A program made the position numbers and the translations under genes. Below, one piece after another: positions 24,679 through 34,121 of a stretch of 64,000 nucleotides of DNA (its first letter is position 1; the number at the start of each line of letters is the position of its first letter). The notes below the pieces were generated by a model that saw only the letters and a program-made list of their open reading frames with translations, was not told where the DNA came from and ran no database searches. Source of the DNA: Flavobacterium flabelliforme (lineage in GTDB: Bacteria > Bacteroidota > Bacteroidia > Flavobacteriales > Flavobacteriaceae); the NCBI RefSeq assembly GCF_017948675.1, contig NZ_JAGFBU010000001.1, positions 1,178,001 to 1,242,000 on the forward strand. The letters are read 5' to 3'.

Positions 24679-25382
24679 AACTAACCATTTCACAAATAGA
24701 CCAACTTTTCATTTTTACTCAACAACATTATGTGGAATATTATGATTTGCAATCAGAACTAGTCGATCATTTGGCCAATGCTATTGAAACCCAATGGCAG
24801 GAAAATCCCAATCGTTCTTTTGAAGAAGCTTTACATATTGAGTTCAGCAAATTTGGGGTTTTTGGATTTATGGATGTGGTTGAAAAAAGACAAGTAGCAC
24901 TTGGAAAAAAATACGACGGTTTGGTTTGGCAACATTTTAAAGATTTTTTTGGTATCCCAAAGATTGTCTTAACTATTGCAATGACTTTATTGCTTTTTAA
25001 TTTCATAAAATTAAGTTTATATAAAGTATGGATTCTAGTTGGTTTTTATATCCTCTTATTAGGCTTTACATTTTATGAAATGTTTAAAAACCGAAAAACA
25101 AGAAAGGAAAAAAAGAAATTAAATGAGAAAAAGTGGCTGTTCGAAGAGATTATCAATCAATATGGCACTTTTTCTGCAACAATAATACTGCCTCTTAATT
25201 TGTTGTTTCAATTAATCAATCTTGGTGATAACTTTTTAACGAACGACTATTGGATATTAGGAATTAGTTTTCTTTTTGTATTATTTAGTTTGGTACTTTT
25301 TATCGTATTCAAAATTATTCCTGCTAAAGCGTCTTTTTATTTACAACAAACCTATCCTGAATATAAATTAGAAAAACTGTAA
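24675..25382 (+). CDS. HAAS-like membrane protein, paralogue 5 (beta type)
   Basis: The 235-residue protein has 'YDLQSELVDHLANAIETQW' in the helical domain, then 'NPNRSFEEALHIEFSKFG', and the beta-type linker 'EKRQVALGKKYDGLVW' leading into 'FGIPKIVLTIAMTLL'. Four membrane helices follow, with a very basic loop 'NRKTRKEKKKLNEKKW' between helices 2 and 3. It is coupled to paralogue 4 by ATGA and ends 48 bp before the DUF5687 permease. It may sense or hold the transporter, but that is inference. Confidence 0.72.
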   Translation: MKLTISQIDQLFIFTQQHYVEYYDLQSELVDHLANAIETQWQENPNRSFEEALHIEFSKFGVFGFMDVVEKRQVALGKKYDGLVWQHFKDFFGIPKIVLTIAMTLLLFNFIKLSLYKVWILVGFYILLLGFTFYEMFKNRKTRKEKKKLNEKKWLFEEIINQYGTFSATIILPLNLLFQLINLGDNFLTNDYWILGISFLFVLFSLVLFIVFKIIPAKASFYLQQTYPEYKLEKL

Positions 25383-25430
25383 CGTTTTCTTACTTTATCT
25401 TACCTACTAAAAAAACTAAACAACCAAAAT

Positions 25431-26894
25431 ATGATTCAAAAATTCCTTTATCTCGAATGGAAAGCATTTTTTAGATCGGCTTCCTTCGCTACCAACTTAG
25501 CTTTGAAAATCCTCATTGGTTTTCTTGCCGCCTATTTTATTATAGTCTTTTTAGCATTAGGAATTGGTGTTTTCTATTTCTTAAAGAAAATGAACATGGA
25601 CCCAATCACAACAGTGAATAAATTCATGATTTATTACTTAGCAATGGATTTACTCGTTCGAATATTGTTGCAGAAAATTCCAGTAATGAACATTCGTCCG
25701 ATGCTAATTTTTCCTATAAAAAAAGCTACGATTGTTCATTTCTCAATAGGAAAAACAATTTTATCTTTCTTTAACTTAGTTCATGTATTTTTCTTACTTC
25801 CATTCAGTATTGTTTTAATGATCGAAGGATATGATGTTGTGCATGTACTATTATGGTTTACTGGTATTTATTCTTTATTGTACATCAACAACTTTATTAA
25901 TATTATACTAAGCAATAAGGATAATTTATTTGGAATTTTCCTTCTATTCAAGACTGTATTAGCGGGTTTACAGTATTATGGATTATTTAATATTACTGAT
26001 TATACAGCACCTCTATTTAATGCTATTTTCAACACGTATTGGGCTATTGCAATTCCAGTTATCGCTTTAATAGTTTTGTATTACTTCACATTTATCTATT
26101 TTAAAAATAACTTATATCTAGATGCAGGACTTACAAATAAGCATGATGTTGCTAAAACAGAAAATTTAAATTGGTTAAATCAATTTGGAACTATTGGTAC
26201 CTTCTTGAAAAATGACATTAAATTAATAAAAAGGAACAAAAGATCGAAGACTACTGTCGGGTTAAGTGTTATGTTTCTTTTTTATGGACTTCTGTTTTTC
26301 TCAACAACTGCTTTTTACGGACCAGTAATGCACATATTTGCAGGAATCTTTGTTTCAGGAGGATTTCTAATCACTTTTGGTCAATTTGTACCCAGTTGGG
26401 ATAGTGCCTATTACCAATTAATGATGACACAAAATATTCCGTATAAAGAATATTTGAGTTCTAAATGGTGGTTGATGGTTATTGCTACTATACTAACCAC
26501 TATTGTTGCGTCATTTTATCTTTATTTTGGTTGGGAAACGTATTTAGTGATTATCGTAGGTGCTATTTATAACATTGGCGTTAATTCGCATTTAGTTTTA
26601 TTAGGTGGAGCTTATACTAAAACGCCAATTGATTTGAGTTCTGGAAAAGGCGCTTTTGGAGATAAAAAAGCGTTTAATATTAAAACCATGCTAATCTCCG
26701 TTCCACAATTAGGTTTGCCTGTTTTACTCTATTGGTTAGGTTTAAAATATGCCACTCCTAACGTAGCATTAGCTTTAGTGGCTAGCGCAGGAGTAATTGG
26801 TTTTGCTCTTAAAAATAAAGCTTTTTCTTTGATTGAAAGAGTCTATAAATCAGAGAAATATGCAACAATAGCCGCTTACAAACAAAAAGGATAA
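25431..26894 (+). CDS. DUF5687 family ABC transporter permease
   Basis: A 487-residue polytopic membrane protein with about 11-12 helices, starting 'MIQKFLYLEWKAFFRSASFATNL', given here in order of the first amphipathic helix. This start and 'KNDIKLIKRNKRSKT' in the middle fit the Bacteroidota permease family DUF5687 as I remember it. The ATPase partner follows after 44 bp, so the pair forms a type-2-like ABC exporter. The substrate is unknown. Control by the upstream PadR regulator is likely from gene order. Confidence 0.8.
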   Translation: MIQKFLYLEWKAFFRSASFATNLALKILIGFLAAYFIIVFLALGIGVFYFLKKMNMDPITTVNKFMIYYLAMDLLVRILLQKIPVMNIRPMLIFPIKKATIVHFSIGKTILSFFNLVHVFFLLPFSIVLMIEGYDVVHVLLWFTGIYSLLYINNFINIILSNKDNLFGIFLLFKTVLAGLQYYGLFNITDYTAPLFNAIFNTYWAIAIPVIALIVLYYFTFIYFKNNLYLDAGLTNKHDVAKTENLNWLNQFGTIGTFLKNDIKLIKRNKRSKTTVGLSVMFLFYGLLFFSTTAFYGPVMHIFAGIFVSGGFLITFGQFVPSWDSAYYQLMMTQNIPYKEYLSSKWWLMVIATILTTIVASFYLYFGWETYLVIIVGAIYNIGVNSHLVLLGGAYTKTPIDLSSGKGAFGDKKAFNIKTMLISVPQLGLPVLLYWLGLKYATPNVALALVASAGVIGFALKNKAFSLIERVYKSEKYATIAAYKQKG

Positions 26895-26938
26895 CGGTAC
26901 TATTCATCAAACTATTCATCAAATTAATTTTTTATAAA

Positions 26939-27634
26939 ATGATACAAGTAAACAATCTTTCAAAAACATATAACGGAACAACCGTACTTAAAATAGATTC
27001 TTTAGAAATTAAAAAAGGCGAAAGCTTTGGTCTTGTGGGAAATAATGGAGCAGGAAAAACTACTTTTTTTAGCCTTTTATTGGATTTAATCCAACCTTCA
27101 ACAGGTCATGTAATAAACAACGGAGTTGAGGTAAATACTAGTGAAGCTTGGAAACCTTTTACGGCTTCTTTTCTAGACGAGAGTTTCTTGATTGGTTATT
27201 TAACTCCAGAGGAATATTTTTATTTCATAGGCGATTTACGCGGACAAAATAAAGCGGATGTTGATGCTTTACTAGCAAAACATGAGGAATTTTTTAATGG
27301 AGAAATTCTTAAAAACAAAAAATATTTACGTGACTTGTCAAAAGGGAATCAGAAGAAAGTGGGAATCATTGCTACATTAATTGGAAATCCAGAGGTAATT
27401 ATTCTTGATGAGCCTTTTGCTAATTTAGATCCAACAACGCAATTTCGATTAAAAAAAATCATCAAAGATCTCGCTGATAATCCTAATGTGACGGTATTGG
27501 TTTCCAGCCACGACTTACTGCATACCGTTGAGGTTAGTAACCGAATCGTTGCGATGCACAAAGGCGAAGTAGTCAAAGACATTCAAACTTCTGAAGAAAC
27601 ATTGAAGGAGCTTGAACTGTTCTTTGCTGTATAA
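26939..27634 (+). CDS. ABC transporter ATP-binding protein
   Basis: The 231-residue ATPase has Walker A GNNGAGKTT, signature 'LSKGNQKK' (the Q-type variant of LSGGQ seen in drug or antibiotic exporters), Walker B 'VIILDEP', a D-loop 'FANLDP' and the switch 'SSHD'. It is cytoplasmic and pairs with the DUF5687 permease just upstream. The operon ends at the branched terminator that follows. Confidence 0.95.
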   Translation: MIQVNNLSKTYNGTTVLKIDSLEIKKGESFGLVGNNGAGKTTFFSLLLDLIQPSTGHVINNGVEVNTSEAWKPFTASFLDESFLIGYLTPEEYFYFIGDLRGQNKADVDALLAKHEEFFNGEILKNKKYLRDLSKGNQKKVGIIATLIGNPEVIILDEPFANLDPTTQFRLKKIIKDLADNPNVTVLVSSHDLLHTVEVSNRIVAMHKGEVVKDIQTSEETLKELELFFAV

Positions 27635-27647
27635 TAAAAAATTAGAG

Positions 27648-27712
27648 AACCGCTACTTTATAGATTGCAAATGCTTAATAAGCAACAGTAATTTATAAAG
27701 TAGCGGTTTTTC
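27648..27712 (+). terminator. Branched terminator after the ABC cluster
   Basis: Arms 27648-27662 and 27694-27708 pair perfectly over 15 bp and are followed by T's. The 31-nt loop holds its own small hairpin, TGCTT-AAT-AAGCA (27672-27684). Confidence 0.75.
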
Positions 27713-27833
27713 CTTTTAATGAAACCACTCATTTATAGCGCTATAATTACCACGATATCAAAAAGAAATGTATTTTTACCAGTCATTATACTAAATTCTA
27801 TATTTAATAGTTAATTGATAAAAACGTTTTCCA

Positions 27834-30464
27834 TTGAAAATCAATATATTTAAATCTTCATTTTTCTTACTGTTATTCGCTTTTTTAGTAGCCTGTTCTA
27901 CTAAAAAAGACACTTTTATGTCTAGAAATTCGCACGCACTCAGCACTAAATATAACATTTTGTATAATGGAGGTGTTGGTTATGATAAAGGAGTAAAGAC
28001 AATAAAGTCTAATAATGAAGATGATTTTTGGCAGTTGCTTCCGATTGAAAAAATGCTTATCAAAGACGAAATCAACACCAGCAAAAAGTCAAGCAATCCC
28101 GATTTTGAATTGGCCGAAAACAAAGCGACAAAAGCCATTCAGAAACATTCAATGAATATTGAAGGAAGAGAGAAAAACACCCAAATTGATGAAGCTTATT
28201 TGATGCTCGGAAAAGCGAGGTATTACGATCAACGTTTTATTCCTGCGCTTGATGCTTTTAATTACATATTGTATAAATATCCCAATAGCAGCAATATTTA
28301 CGAAGCAAAAATATGGCGCGAAAAAACTAATATGCGTTTAGGAAACGATGCTTTAGTAATAAAAAATATTAGCAAGTTAATCGAGGATTACAAAATGAGT
28401 CATCAGGTTTTTGCTGATGCAAATGCACTATTAACAGCTTCATTTTTAAATTTAGAAGAAAAGGATAGCGCTATTGCAAAAATAAAATTAGCTATCGATT
28501 TTACCAAAATTAATCAAGAGAAAGCGCGTTATCGTTTTATTTTGGGACAATTATACCAACAGTTGGGATATAAAGATAGTGCGGTTGCTATGTATCAGTC
28601 TGTCATAAAAATGAATAGGAAGGCAGATCGGAAATTTGTGATCCATGCACAGGCAAAAAAAGCAGACCTATTTGATTACAATAATGGAGATTTTGTTGCG
28701 TTTCAAAAAACATTTGATAAACTTATAAAAGACAGAGAAAACCGTCCTTACAAAGACCTTATTTATTACCATTATGGACTTTTCTTTGATAAACAAAATA
28801 AGCAGAAAGAAACCTTACATTTATATAATGCCTCTTTACGGTCAAACTCTAAAGACACTTACTTAGTAGCTTCAAATTACAGAAATATAGGTAATATGTA
28901 TTTTAGAGAGGCACTATATACTAAAGCTGCAAAGTACTACGATAGTACCTTAGTAAAACTGGATAGAAAGTCAAGAGAGTTTTTAAAAATAAAAAAAATT
29001 AGAGGAGATCTTAATGACGTAATTTTATACGAAGCGATAGCTCAAAGAAACGATAGTATATTAAATGTAGTTGCTTTAAATCCCGCTGATAAAATTGCTT
29101 ATTATGAAAATTATATTACGCAACTAAAACAAAAAGACAATCAAAAACGTATTTTAGAAGAGAAAAATCAAACGATTCAAGATAATATTAAACGAAATAA
29201 TACAACTGGCGCTAATGATATTGTTTCACAACAAAATCCTTCAATAGGCAAGACAAAATCTATAATGATGCCGCCATCAATGCCAGGAAATCCTAACGCT
29301 ACGGTAACAAGTGCTTTTTATTTTTATAATCCAACTACGGTTGCTTTTGGTAAATTAGAATTTAAAAAAATATGGGGTGATCGAGCTGCAGAGGGAAATT
29401 GGAGAATTTCATCTGTTAGTACTACCAATATAAATGCTGATTCCTCAGAAGATGGGAATACAAATCTTGAAGAAAAGCCATCTGAAGTTGCTAAAATAGT
29501 GCCCGAATATACGGCCGAATTTTATTTGAAAAAACTGCCACAAAAAGATACAGCAATTGATAGTATTCAAAAAGAACGTAATTTTGCTAATTACCAACTT
29601 GGAATTATCTATAAAGAAAAATTCAAAGAAAATCAGTTGGCTATTGCAAAATTAGAGCATTTATTAAACAATAATCCAGAATCCAAATTAGTACTTCCTG
29701 CCTTGTATAATTTATATAAATTATATGAAATTACGGATAGTAGTAAAGCAGTTGCTTTAAAACAAAAAATAACGGCCGAATATCCAGAATCGCGTTATAC
29801 TCAAATTTTGAATAATAATGATTTAAATGTTTCTCACGAAAATTTATCTCCAGAAGGCATTTATACCAAATGGTACAAGCTTTATGAGCAACAGCAATAT
29901 GTATTAGTTTTAGAAAACATAGATCAATTGATTACCCAATTTTCTGGAGAAACGATTGTTTCTAAATTTGAATTGCTCAAAGCGAATACGATTGCCAAAC
30001 TGCGAGGAGTAACTGCTTACAAAGAAGCATTGCAATTTGTAGCGGACAATTATCCAAATACAGAAGAAGGTAAAAATGCACAAGTTATAATTACGGAGCA
30101 GATTCCGCTTATTGACAAAATGGAATTGGTTGAACAAAACTCTAAAAGTTGGAAGATTTTGTTTAAAGTAGGTTCACGTGACGATGCAAACACAAAAGAA
30201 ATTGAAGATAAAATTAAAATTTTTAACACAGAAGAAAACTACCAACAATTGCGTTATTCTTATGATGTTTATACAGAAAAAGAAAATTTTATTACCATTC
30301 ATGGTATCACATCAAAAGCTTATGCAGAAGATATTTTATATGTTTTGCGTGAAAAACCTAAGTTTAAAATTGCAAACCCAGCAATCATAATTTCTGGAGA
30401 AAATTACAAAGTAATTCAAATCAAGAAAAATCTAGAAACCTATTTAGCACTCGAAAAGAAATAA
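27834..30464 (+). CDS. sprE: SprE/PorW-type lipoprotein of gliding motility and type IX secretion
   Basis: SprE (PorW in Porphyromonas) is a TPR lipoprotein needed for type IX secretion and gliding. The 876-residue product has a lipoprotein signal ending 'LVACSTKKDTF' (lipobox VAC). The diagnostic 'SRNSHALSTKYNILYNGG' comes next, then many TPR-like helical pairs ('EAYLMLGKARYYDQRFIPALDAF' in parts). The length is close to F. johnsoniae SprE. The start is TTG at 27834, the only start that gives a complete signal peptide. The bactofilin gene follows after 2 bp. Other T9SS genes are not in the window. Confidence 0.9.
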   Translation: MKINIFKSSFFLLLFAFLVACSTKKDTFMSRNSHALSTKYNILYNGGVGYDKGVKTIKSNNEDDFWQLLPIEKMLIKDEINTSKKSSNPDFELAENKATKAIQKHSMNIEGREKNTQIDEAYLMLGKARYYDQRFIPALDAFNYILYKYPNSSNIYEAKIWREKTNMRLGNDALVIKNISKLIEDYKMSHQVFADANALLTASFLNLEEKDSAIAKIKLAIDFTKINQEKARYRFILGQLYQQLGYKDSAVAMYQSVIKMNRKADRKFVIHAQAKKADLFDYNNGDFVAFQKTFDKLIKDRENRPYKDLIYYHYGLFFDKQNKQKETLHLYNASLRSNSKDTYLVASNYRNIGNMYFREALYTKAAKYYDSTLVKLDRKSREFLKIKKIRGDLNDVILYEAIAQRNDSILNVVALNPADKIAYYENYITQLKQKDNQKRILEEKNQTIQDNIKRNNTTGANDIVSQQNPSIGKTKSIMMPPSMPGNPNATVTSAFYFYNPTTVAFGKLEFKKIWGDRAAEGNWRISSVSTTNINADSSEDGNTNLEEKPSEVAKIVPEYTAEFYLKKLPQKDTAIDSIQKERNFANYQLGIIYKEKFKENQLAIAKLEHLLNNNPESKLVLPALYNLYKLYEITDSSKAVALKQKITAEYPESRYTQILNNNDLNVSHENLSPEGIYTKWYKLYEQQQYVLVLENIDQLITQFSGETIVSKFELLKANTIAKLRGVTAYKEALQFVADNYPNTEEGKNAQVIITEQIPLIDKMELVEQNSKSWKILFKVGSRDDANTKEIEDKIKIFNTEENYQQLRYSYDVYTEKENFITIHGITSKAYAEDILYVLREKPKFKIANPAIIISGENYKVIQIKKNLETYLALEKK

Positions 30465-30466
30465 TT

Positions 30467-30859
30467 ATGTTTGATAAAAAAAAGAAGCCCTACACTGATT
30501 TACTTGGTAAAACCAACAGAATTGTTGGTGGAACAACAATAAAAGGCGATATTATTTCAGAAGCCGATTTTAGATTAGATGGAAATTTAATTGGGAATTT
30601 TCAATCTACAGGTAAACTAGTTATTGGCGCTTCAGGAAGTGTATCGGGCGATATCATTTGCAATAACGCGGATATTGAAGGTAAGTTTAATGGAAGTATC
30701 AAAGTAGCTGAGGTTTTGAATGTAAAAGCTACAGCAAGTATTCAGGGAGAAGTTAGCGTGGGTAAGTTATCTGTAGAACCAGGTGCTGATTTTAGCGCTT
30801 CTTGTGTTATGAACACAACTGTTGTAAAAAATCAAATCGCTACCAATGAGCAAAAATAA
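30467..30859 (+). CDS. Bactofilin (polymer-forming cytoskeletal protein)
   Basis: The 130-residue protein forms a right-handed beta-helix that polymerises near the membrane. The repeated hydrophobic/glycine pattern is clear: 'IVGGTTIKGDI', 'LDGNLIGNFQSTGKLVIGASGSVSGDI', 'NADIEGKFNGSI' and 'ASIQGEVSVGKLSVEPGADF', shown in separate turns. N- and C-termini are polar and disordered. It lies between sprE and atpZ with 2-bp spacing before it and a 14-bp overlap after it, in the usual flavobacterial order. Confidence 0.9.
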   Translation: MFDKKKKPYTDLLGKTNRIVGGTTIKGDIISEADFRLDGNLIGNFQSTGKLVIGASGSVSGDIICNNADIEGKFNGSIKVAEVLNVKATASIQGEVSVGKLSVEPGADFSASCVMNTTVVKNQIATNEQK

Positions 30860-31070
30860 CAATCTTAAACAAACCAATAAATGGTTGGTGATGATGAACA
30901 TCCCTTTTCAGATGGGCGTAATTATTTTTTGTTTTACCTATCTCGGAATGTGGCTGGATGAAAAATATACTAATTCCTCCGTTTTTACAATTATACTATC
31001 ACTTTTAGCTGTTTTCATTGCATTGTATAATGTAATTAGGCAAGTTAAAAATTTAAACAAAGAAGAATAA
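30846..31070 (+). CDS. atpZ: AtpZ/AtpI family protein
   Basis: A 74-residue membrane protein with two helices. It has the family pattern 'QMGVIIFCFTYLGMWLDEKY' (first helix, G-x-WLDek) and then 'FTIILSLLAVFIALYNVIR'. Members help ATP synthase assembly or Mg2+ supply; which applies here is unknown. It overlaps the bactofilin gene by 14 bp and the next gene by one base, so all are in one transcript ahead of atpB. Confidence 0.85.
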   Translation: MSKNNNLKQTNKWLVMMNIPFQMGVIIFCFTYLGMWLDEKYTNSSVFTIILSLLAVFIALYNVIRQVKNLNKEE

Positions 31071-31453
31071 TGCAGCAATTTTATAAATTTTTAAAGATAA
31101 TAATTCCTTTTTCAATCGTATTATTTATCTTACAATACTATCTAATAGAGACTTTTTTTAAAAATATTTCTTTTTATTATTCAACTTGGAGTATTTATGT
31201 TTTTCATCTTGTAGTTACGCTATTAAGCTATAGTTTCTTACTCTTTGTTAATAAAACATTTGCTGATAAAACGGGATTTGCCTTTATGGGATTTAGCTTA
31301 ATTAAAATGATGGCTTCTATCGTTTTTCTAATTCCTTTGCTTCAATCAGACCTTAAGAGCCAAATTCCTGATGTTAGTGCATTTTTTATTCCCTATTTTC
31401 TGTTCTTATTCTTCGAAACTTTTTTTGCTGTTCGTTTAATAAGTAAACAATAA
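31070..31453 (+). CDS. DUF6168 family membrane protein in the ATP synthase locus
   Basis: The 127-residue protein has four membrane helices (about 11-27, 42-62, 75-91, 103-122) and short loops. It stands where many bacteria have atpI, between atpZ and atpB. I recognise it as the Flavobacteriaceae family DUF6168, from memory. An AtpI-like helper role is inferred from position only. Start and atpZ stop overlap by one base. Confidence 0.75.
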   Translation: MQQFYKFLKIIIPFSIVLFILQYYLIETFFKNISFYYSTWSIYVFHLVVTLLSYSFLLFVNKTFADKTGFAFMGFSLIKMMASIVFLIPLLQSDLKSQIPDVSAFFIPYFLFLFFETFFAVRLISKQ

Positions 31454-31537
31454 ATGTTTTTTTTATGAAAATCATAATTAATTACAATATGACTGCTAAA
31501 AACAAAATGATATATTTTCAGTTGTAAATAAATTATG

Positions 31538-31545
31538 TACCTTTG
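31538..31545 (+). promoter_or_regulatory. -7 promoter element of atpB
   Basis: TACCTTTG matches TAnnTTTG 41 bp before the atpB ATG. A TTG lies upstream, but with only 13 bp spacing. A separate promoter for the structural ATP synthase genes is likely. Confidence 0.5.
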
Positions 31546-31586
31546 CAAAAAATTTTGAAACGTAAAATTAGACACACAATTTAATA

Positions 31587-32729
31587 ATGGTATTTTCAAA
31601 TAAACCTGTTCAGTTCTTATTAGTTGCCTTAGTAGCCAGTATTCCTTATTTCGGATTTGCAAATCCTGCGGTTGATAGTCTTTCTATTGCTAATGTAGCA
31701 GTAACAGAGCATCATGCAGAAGCGACTCCTGAAAAGAAGCCATTCGACGCTACAGAATTAATTAATACACACATTGGGGATTCTCATGAATTTCATATTG
31801 CAGACTGGGGCGGACATCCCATTTCTTTTTATTTGCCTGTAATTTTATGGACCAACACTGGTTTAGAAATTTTCTCTTCTGAGAGATTTCATCATGACAA
31901 TGAAGCGAAACATGTTATTGATGTAAATGGTCAAAAATTAGTTCGTTCAAATGAAGTGATTTATTACGCTGATAAATTTGAAAAACTAACTGTAGAGGAA
32001 AGAAAAAATGGTGCATTTGAATTTGATGCAAGACCATTAAACTTTTCGATTACTAAGAATGTTTTTTCAATGTTCATCTCTGCTATAATAATTTTTTTAT
32101 TATTTTTAGCGGTAGCGAGATCATACAAGAAAAATCAATTAGCACCAAAAGGGATCGCTGGTTTTCTAGAACCATTAGTAACATTTGTTAGAGATGATAT
32201 TGCTAGACCAAATATTGGAGAGAAAAAATATGAAAAATACATGCCGTATTTATTAACTATCTTTTTCTTTATTTGGATTAACAACCTTATTGGTTTGATT
32301 CCGTTTTTCCCATTTAGCTCGAACTTAACTGGAAATATATATTTTACTTTTGTAATGGCGTTGATTACATTCATCATTACAACATTAAGTGGAAATAAAG
32401 ATTATTGGGGACATATTTTTAATACACCTGGAGTTCCGTTTTGGTTAGCGCCAATTATGATTCCTGTTGAATTAATAGGAATGTTGACTAAACCTTTTGC
32501 CTTGATGATTCGTTTATTTGCTAACATTACAGCAGGACACATCATTATTTTAAGTTTAGTTTCGTTAATCTTTATATTTGAAACGGTAGCGGTTTCTCCT
32601 ATTTCTGGAGCGTTTGTTTTATTTATGAGTGTATTAGAAATGTTAGTAGCTGCCTTACAAGCGTATGTGTTTACGTTGTTATCAGCATTGTTTATTGGTC
32701 AGGCCGTTGCAGAGCACGATCATCATTAA
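31587..32729 (+). CDS. atpB: F1Fo ATP synthase subunit a
   Basis: Subunit a holds the proton half-channels of the Fo motor in the cytoplasmic membrane. The 380-residue product has an N-terminal signal-like segment and about 130 extra periplasmic residues, the long form usual in Bacteroidota. The conserved helices follow: 'FLEPLVTFVRDDIARPNIG', and 'KPFALMIRLFANITAGH' with the essential Arg. 'LEMLVAALQAYVFTLL' with its Gln comes last. It ends with His-rich 'AEHDHH'. It heads the set B-E-F-H-A-G. Confidence 0.96.
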   Translation: MVFSNKPVQFLLVALVASIPYFGFANPAVDSLSIANVAVTEHHAEATPEKKPFDATELINTHIGDSHEFHIADWGGHPISFYLPVILWTNTGLEIFSSERFHHDNEAKHVIDVNGQKLVRSNEVIYYADKFEKLTVEERKNGAFEFDARPLNFSITKNVFSMFISAIIIFLLFLAVARSYKKNQLAPKGIAGFLEPLVTFVRDDIARPNIGEKKYEKYMPYLLTIFFFIWINNLIGLIPFFPFSSNLTGNIYFTFVMALITFIITTLSGNKDYWGHIFNTPGVPFWLAPIMIPVELIGMLTKPFALMIRLFANITAGHIIILSLVSLIFIFETVAVSPISGAFVLFMSVLEMLVAALQAYVFTLLSALFIGQAVAEHDHH

Positions 32730-32751
32730 TTAGAGTTTTAATAATTATTAA

Positions 32752-32970
<219 letters not shown>

Positions 32971-32983
32971 TTAAAAGTTAAAA

Positions 32984-33015
32984 TTTCCTGTAGCGGTTGG
33001 CTGCAGGAAGTTTTT
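32984..33015 (+). terminator. Attenuator-like hairpin between atpE and atpF
   Basis: The 10-bp stem TTCCTGTAGC (32985-32994) with GCTGCAGGAA (33000-33009), one G-U, closes a 5-nt loop and is followed by GTTTTTC. It would partly end transcripts after atpE or protect the atpE 3' end, giving more subunit c than the other subunits. Confidence 0.6.
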
Positions 33016-33053
33016 CTTTCTAAAACAAAAAAAACTATTTTAAATATATACCT

Positions 33054-33545
33054 ATGAATTTAACAGCACCGGAGAGTTTAATTTTTTGGACAACGATAAT
33101 TTTCTTTGTTTTCTTTCTACTTTTGAGAAAATTTGCTTGGAAACCAATTTTGGGAGCCGTAAAAGGTCGTGAGGAATCTATAAACAATGCTTTGGCTTCA
33201 GCCGAATCAGCACGTAGAGAAATGCAGAATTTAACTGCAGACAATGAACGCATTTTACAAGAAGCTAGAATTGAGCGTGACAACATGCTTAAAGAAGCGC
33301 GTGAAATGAAAGAGAAGATGGTTGCTGATTCTAAAAAAGAAGCACAAATTCAAGGAGAAAGAATGATTTCTCAAGCAAAAATTGCTATTGAAGCAGAGAA
33401 AAATGCAGCTATGGCTGAATTAAAAACGCAAGTTTCTACTTTGTCATTGAGTATCGCAGAAAAATTATTGAAAGACGAATTATCTAATAAAGAAGCTCAA
33501 GCTAAATTGATTGAGAATATGTTAGGTGACGTAAAATTAAACTAA
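33054..33545 (+). CDS. atpF: F1Fo ATP synthase subunit b
   Basis: The 163-residue stator protein has one N-terminal membrane helix ('LIFWTTIIFFVFFLLLRKF'). 'AWKPILGAVKGREESI' follows at the membrane exit, then a long charged right-handed coiled coil of about 110 residues rich in Ala, Glu and Lys. It ends with the delta-binding C-terminus 'LSNKEAQAKLIENML'. Length and pattern are standard. Four bp separate it from atpH. Confidence 0.95.
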   Translation: MNLTAPESLIFWTTIIFFVFFLLLRKFAWKPILGAVKGREESINNALASAESARREMQNLTADNERILQEARIERDNMLKEAREMKEKMVADSKKEAQIQGERMISQAKIAIEAEKNAAMAELKTQVSTLSLSIAEKLLKDELSNKEAQAKLIENMLGDVKLN

Positions 33546-33549
33546 AATT

Positions 33550-34083
33550 ATGTCAGGAACTAGAGCAGCAATTCGTTATGCAAAAGCATTCTTAGATTTA
33601 GCTATTTCTGCAGGAAATGAGCAAGAAGTCTATAAAGACATGGCTTTGATTTCTTCAACAATAAATGGAAATGAGGAACTGAATAGTTTTATTCAAAACC
33701 CTACTATTGCTGTTGGTGTTAAAGAAAGTGCTTTAACTGAAGTTTTCGCAAGTACAACTAAATTGACTAAAAGTCTTTTCCATTTGTTATTCGAAAACAA
33801 AAGATTTGAAATTTTAGAAGATATTGTTTCGCAATACGTTCTTTTATCAGATGAAATGAATGGCTTTGAAGTAGTAAAAGTAACTACTGCAATTGCAATG
33901 GATTCTGCATTAGAAGCGAAAGTTTCTGAAAAAATAAAAGAATTTTCAAATAAGAAAATTACAATAGTAAATACGATAGATCCTGCTATTATTGGAGGAT
34001 TTATTTTAAGAATTGGTGACAAGGAGTATAATGCTTCTATTGCTAATAGATTACAAGTATTAAAAAGAGAGTTAAGTAACTAG
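33550..34083 (+). CDS. atpH: F1Fo ATP synthase subunit delta
   Basis: The 177-residue soluble stator subunit joins the alpha/beta head to subunit b. Typical blocks are 'RAAIRYAKAFLDLA' at the start, 'FIQNPTIAV', 'FHLLFENKRFEIL' and the C-terminal 'IGGFILRIGDKEYNASIANRLQVLKREL', shown in parts. The length is usual. It lies between atpF and atpA in the conserved order. Confidence 0.95.
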   Translation: MSGTRAAIRYAKAFLDLAISAGNEQEVYKDMALISSTINGNEELNSFIQNPTIAVGVKESALTEVFASTTKLTKSLFHLLFENKRFEILEDIVSQYVLLSDEMNGFEVVKVTTAIAMDSALEAKVSEKIKEFSNKKITIVNTIDPAIIGGFILRIGDKEYNASIANRLQVLKRELSN

Positions 34084-34121
34084 TTTTATTGCACTTTAAA
34101 GTGTCTAAATTATAAATTAAG

